Source: a marine gamma proteobacterium HTCC2148 (lineage in GTDB: Bacteria; Pseudomonadota; Gammaproteobacteria; Pseudomonadales; Halieaceae). Taken from it: a DNA stretch of 64,000 nucleotides. The position numbers and the translations under genes were made by a program. Shown in pieces: positions 63,292 through 64,000 of this stretch. Under the pieces are notes generated by a model. The model made no database searches. It saw only the letters and a list, made by a program, of their open reading frames with translations, and was not told the DNA's origin. The DNA is taken from positions 210,781 through 274,780 of the forward strand of contig DS999226.1 in the NCBI GenBank assembly GCA_000156295.1. Direction: 5' to 3'. Position 1 is the stretch's first letter. Every line of letters starts with the position of its first letter.

Positions 63292-64000
63292 TCAGAGGGA
63301 CTTGGTTACCACCTCGTAAACATCTGGCGATAAGCCCGGTAACTCGGCCAACCGCTGCAGCTCGGCTCGCATCAATTCCGCACGACCACTGTAATAGCGC
63401 CACTTGGTCAACGGAGCGAGTAAGCGTGCGGCAGTCTGGGGATTGATGCTATTAAGCTCGGCGATAACGTCACCGAGCAGGCGATAGCCCTCGCCGTCGG
63501 AGCGATGAAAATTGACTGGATTCGCGCTGGCAAAGCCACCGATCAGAGAACGAACCTTGTTCGGATTACGGATATCGAAATCCGCATGCTGCATAAGACT
63601 GCGCACTCGATCAACAGCACCCAAATCAGGCATGGCTGCCTGCACCTGTAGCCACTGATTAACCACCAGAGTCTCGTGCCCCCAGTCGCTGTAAAACTGC
63701 GCCAGTGGTGACTCCAATGCTGAAGGTTCACCATAAAACGCCAGTACTTTCAGAGCCGCGAGACGGTCGCTCAAATTACTCGCTGATTGCAACTGACTGG
63801 CTGCCAATGGCAGATGCTCGGGGCCACCGGCTGCAAGATAAACAAGACAACAGTTACGCAGTGCACGGGCCGCTATTTGTTCTCCGCTGGGAGCGTAAGC
63901 AGCATCGCTGGCCAGACTGTGATATCGCGCCAAAAACTGATCCTTGACCGCAATACCAATGGCTTTTTGCACAGCCTGCCGTGCCCGGTGAATCAGCTCA
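63292..64000 (-). CDS. pepN: Aminopeptidase N, C-terminal part (5' end outside window)
   Basis: The last 236 codons of a PepN-type M1 aminopeptidase, open to the right edge. This is the helical-repeat C-terminal domain (DUF3458_C): ARALRNCCLVYLA, LSDRLAALKVLAFYG, WLQVQAAMP, NPNKVRSLIGGFASANPVNFHRSDGEGYRLLGD, and NPQTAARLLAPLTKWRYY, matching the end of E. coli PepN. The zinc site (HEYFH) and GAMEN lie outside the window, so activity cannot be judged here. Convergent with the Bat operon. Confidence 0.9.
   Translation of the reverse strand, partial: ELIHRARQAVQKAIGIAVKDQFLARYHSLASDAAYAPSGEQIAARALRNCCLVYLAAGGPEHLPLAASQLQSASNLSDRLAALKVLAFYGEPSALESPLAQFYSDWGHETLVVNQWLQVQAAMPDLGAVDRVRSLMQHADFDIRNPNKVRSLIGGFASANPVNFHRSDGEGYRLLGDVIAELNSINPQTAARLLAPLTKWRYYSGRAELMRAELQRLAELPGLSPDVYEVVTKSL

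Overview
The window reads as a chromosome segment of an aerobic, probably marine gammaproteobacterium close to the Halieaceae/Cellvibrionales. The reasons are gene content: PpnP, PrlC, GlcDEF, Rmf, the 180-kDa type NAD-glutamate dehydrogenase and a Bat operon of gammaproteobacterial type, mixed with DUF3604 and DUF4953-type lipoproteins, a Baeyer-Villiger-type monooxygenase, coniferyl-aldehyde-type ALDH, a dimethylglycine-dehydrogenase-like enzyme and a ChrR/photolyase photo-oxidative stress cluster. This is inference from gene families; no rRNA or tRNA gene was seen. There is no phage, IS element, integrase or CRISPR array.

Layout. 1-9.8 kb: exported zinc protease (cut by the left edge), ppnP, a coiled-coil/S4 pair, prlC, a BVMO, an amidohydrolase lipoprotein and two small lipoproteins. 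10-13.8 kb: a tightly coupled minus-strand operon of a 54-aa ORF missed by length cut-offs, a TlpA-like thioredoxin, a DUF4266 lipoprotein with a Gly/Cys tail, a DUF3570 barrel and a non-canonical ApbE, preceded by an exported methyltransferase-fold protein. 13.9-25.6 kb: DUF3604 lipoprotein, a frameshifted EamA transporter, DMGDH-like enzyme, PliI-like protein, PLD lipoprotein, prpE and ALDH.

25.7-35.3 kb: a light/singlet-oxygen response locus. An ECF sigma factor and its ChrR-type zinc/cupin anti-sigma sit between two divergent operons. Three copies of TGATC(C/A)-N18-TAA can be read in front of the sigma gene, in front of the lipid operon (FAD oxidoreductase, DUF1365, CFA-type methyltransferase, DUF2878, exported protein) and in front of the SRPBCC-SDR/photolyase operon. 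folE follows after a terminator.

35.5-43.1 kb holds the most unusual content: a fusion of a protein-isoaspartate-methyltransferase-like domain to a PilB/GspE ATPase, directly abutting a MoxR-type ATPase that lacks its usual VWA partners; and a convergent pair made of a Ser/Thr kinase with a C-terminal RyR domain and a four-TM protein with an N-terminal SLOG-like Rossmann domain. Both look like signalling or conflict-type modules.

43.3-51.3 kb: yjbQ and glcDEF (glcD is split by a one-base loss), an acyl-CoA ligase, a GNAT, a methyltransferase-like protein, bactofilin and rmf. 51.3-64 kb: NAD-GDH, the complete Bat operon (MoxR, DUF58, DUF4381, two VWA proteins, BatD) and the C-terminal part of a PepN-type aminopeptidase cut by the right edge.
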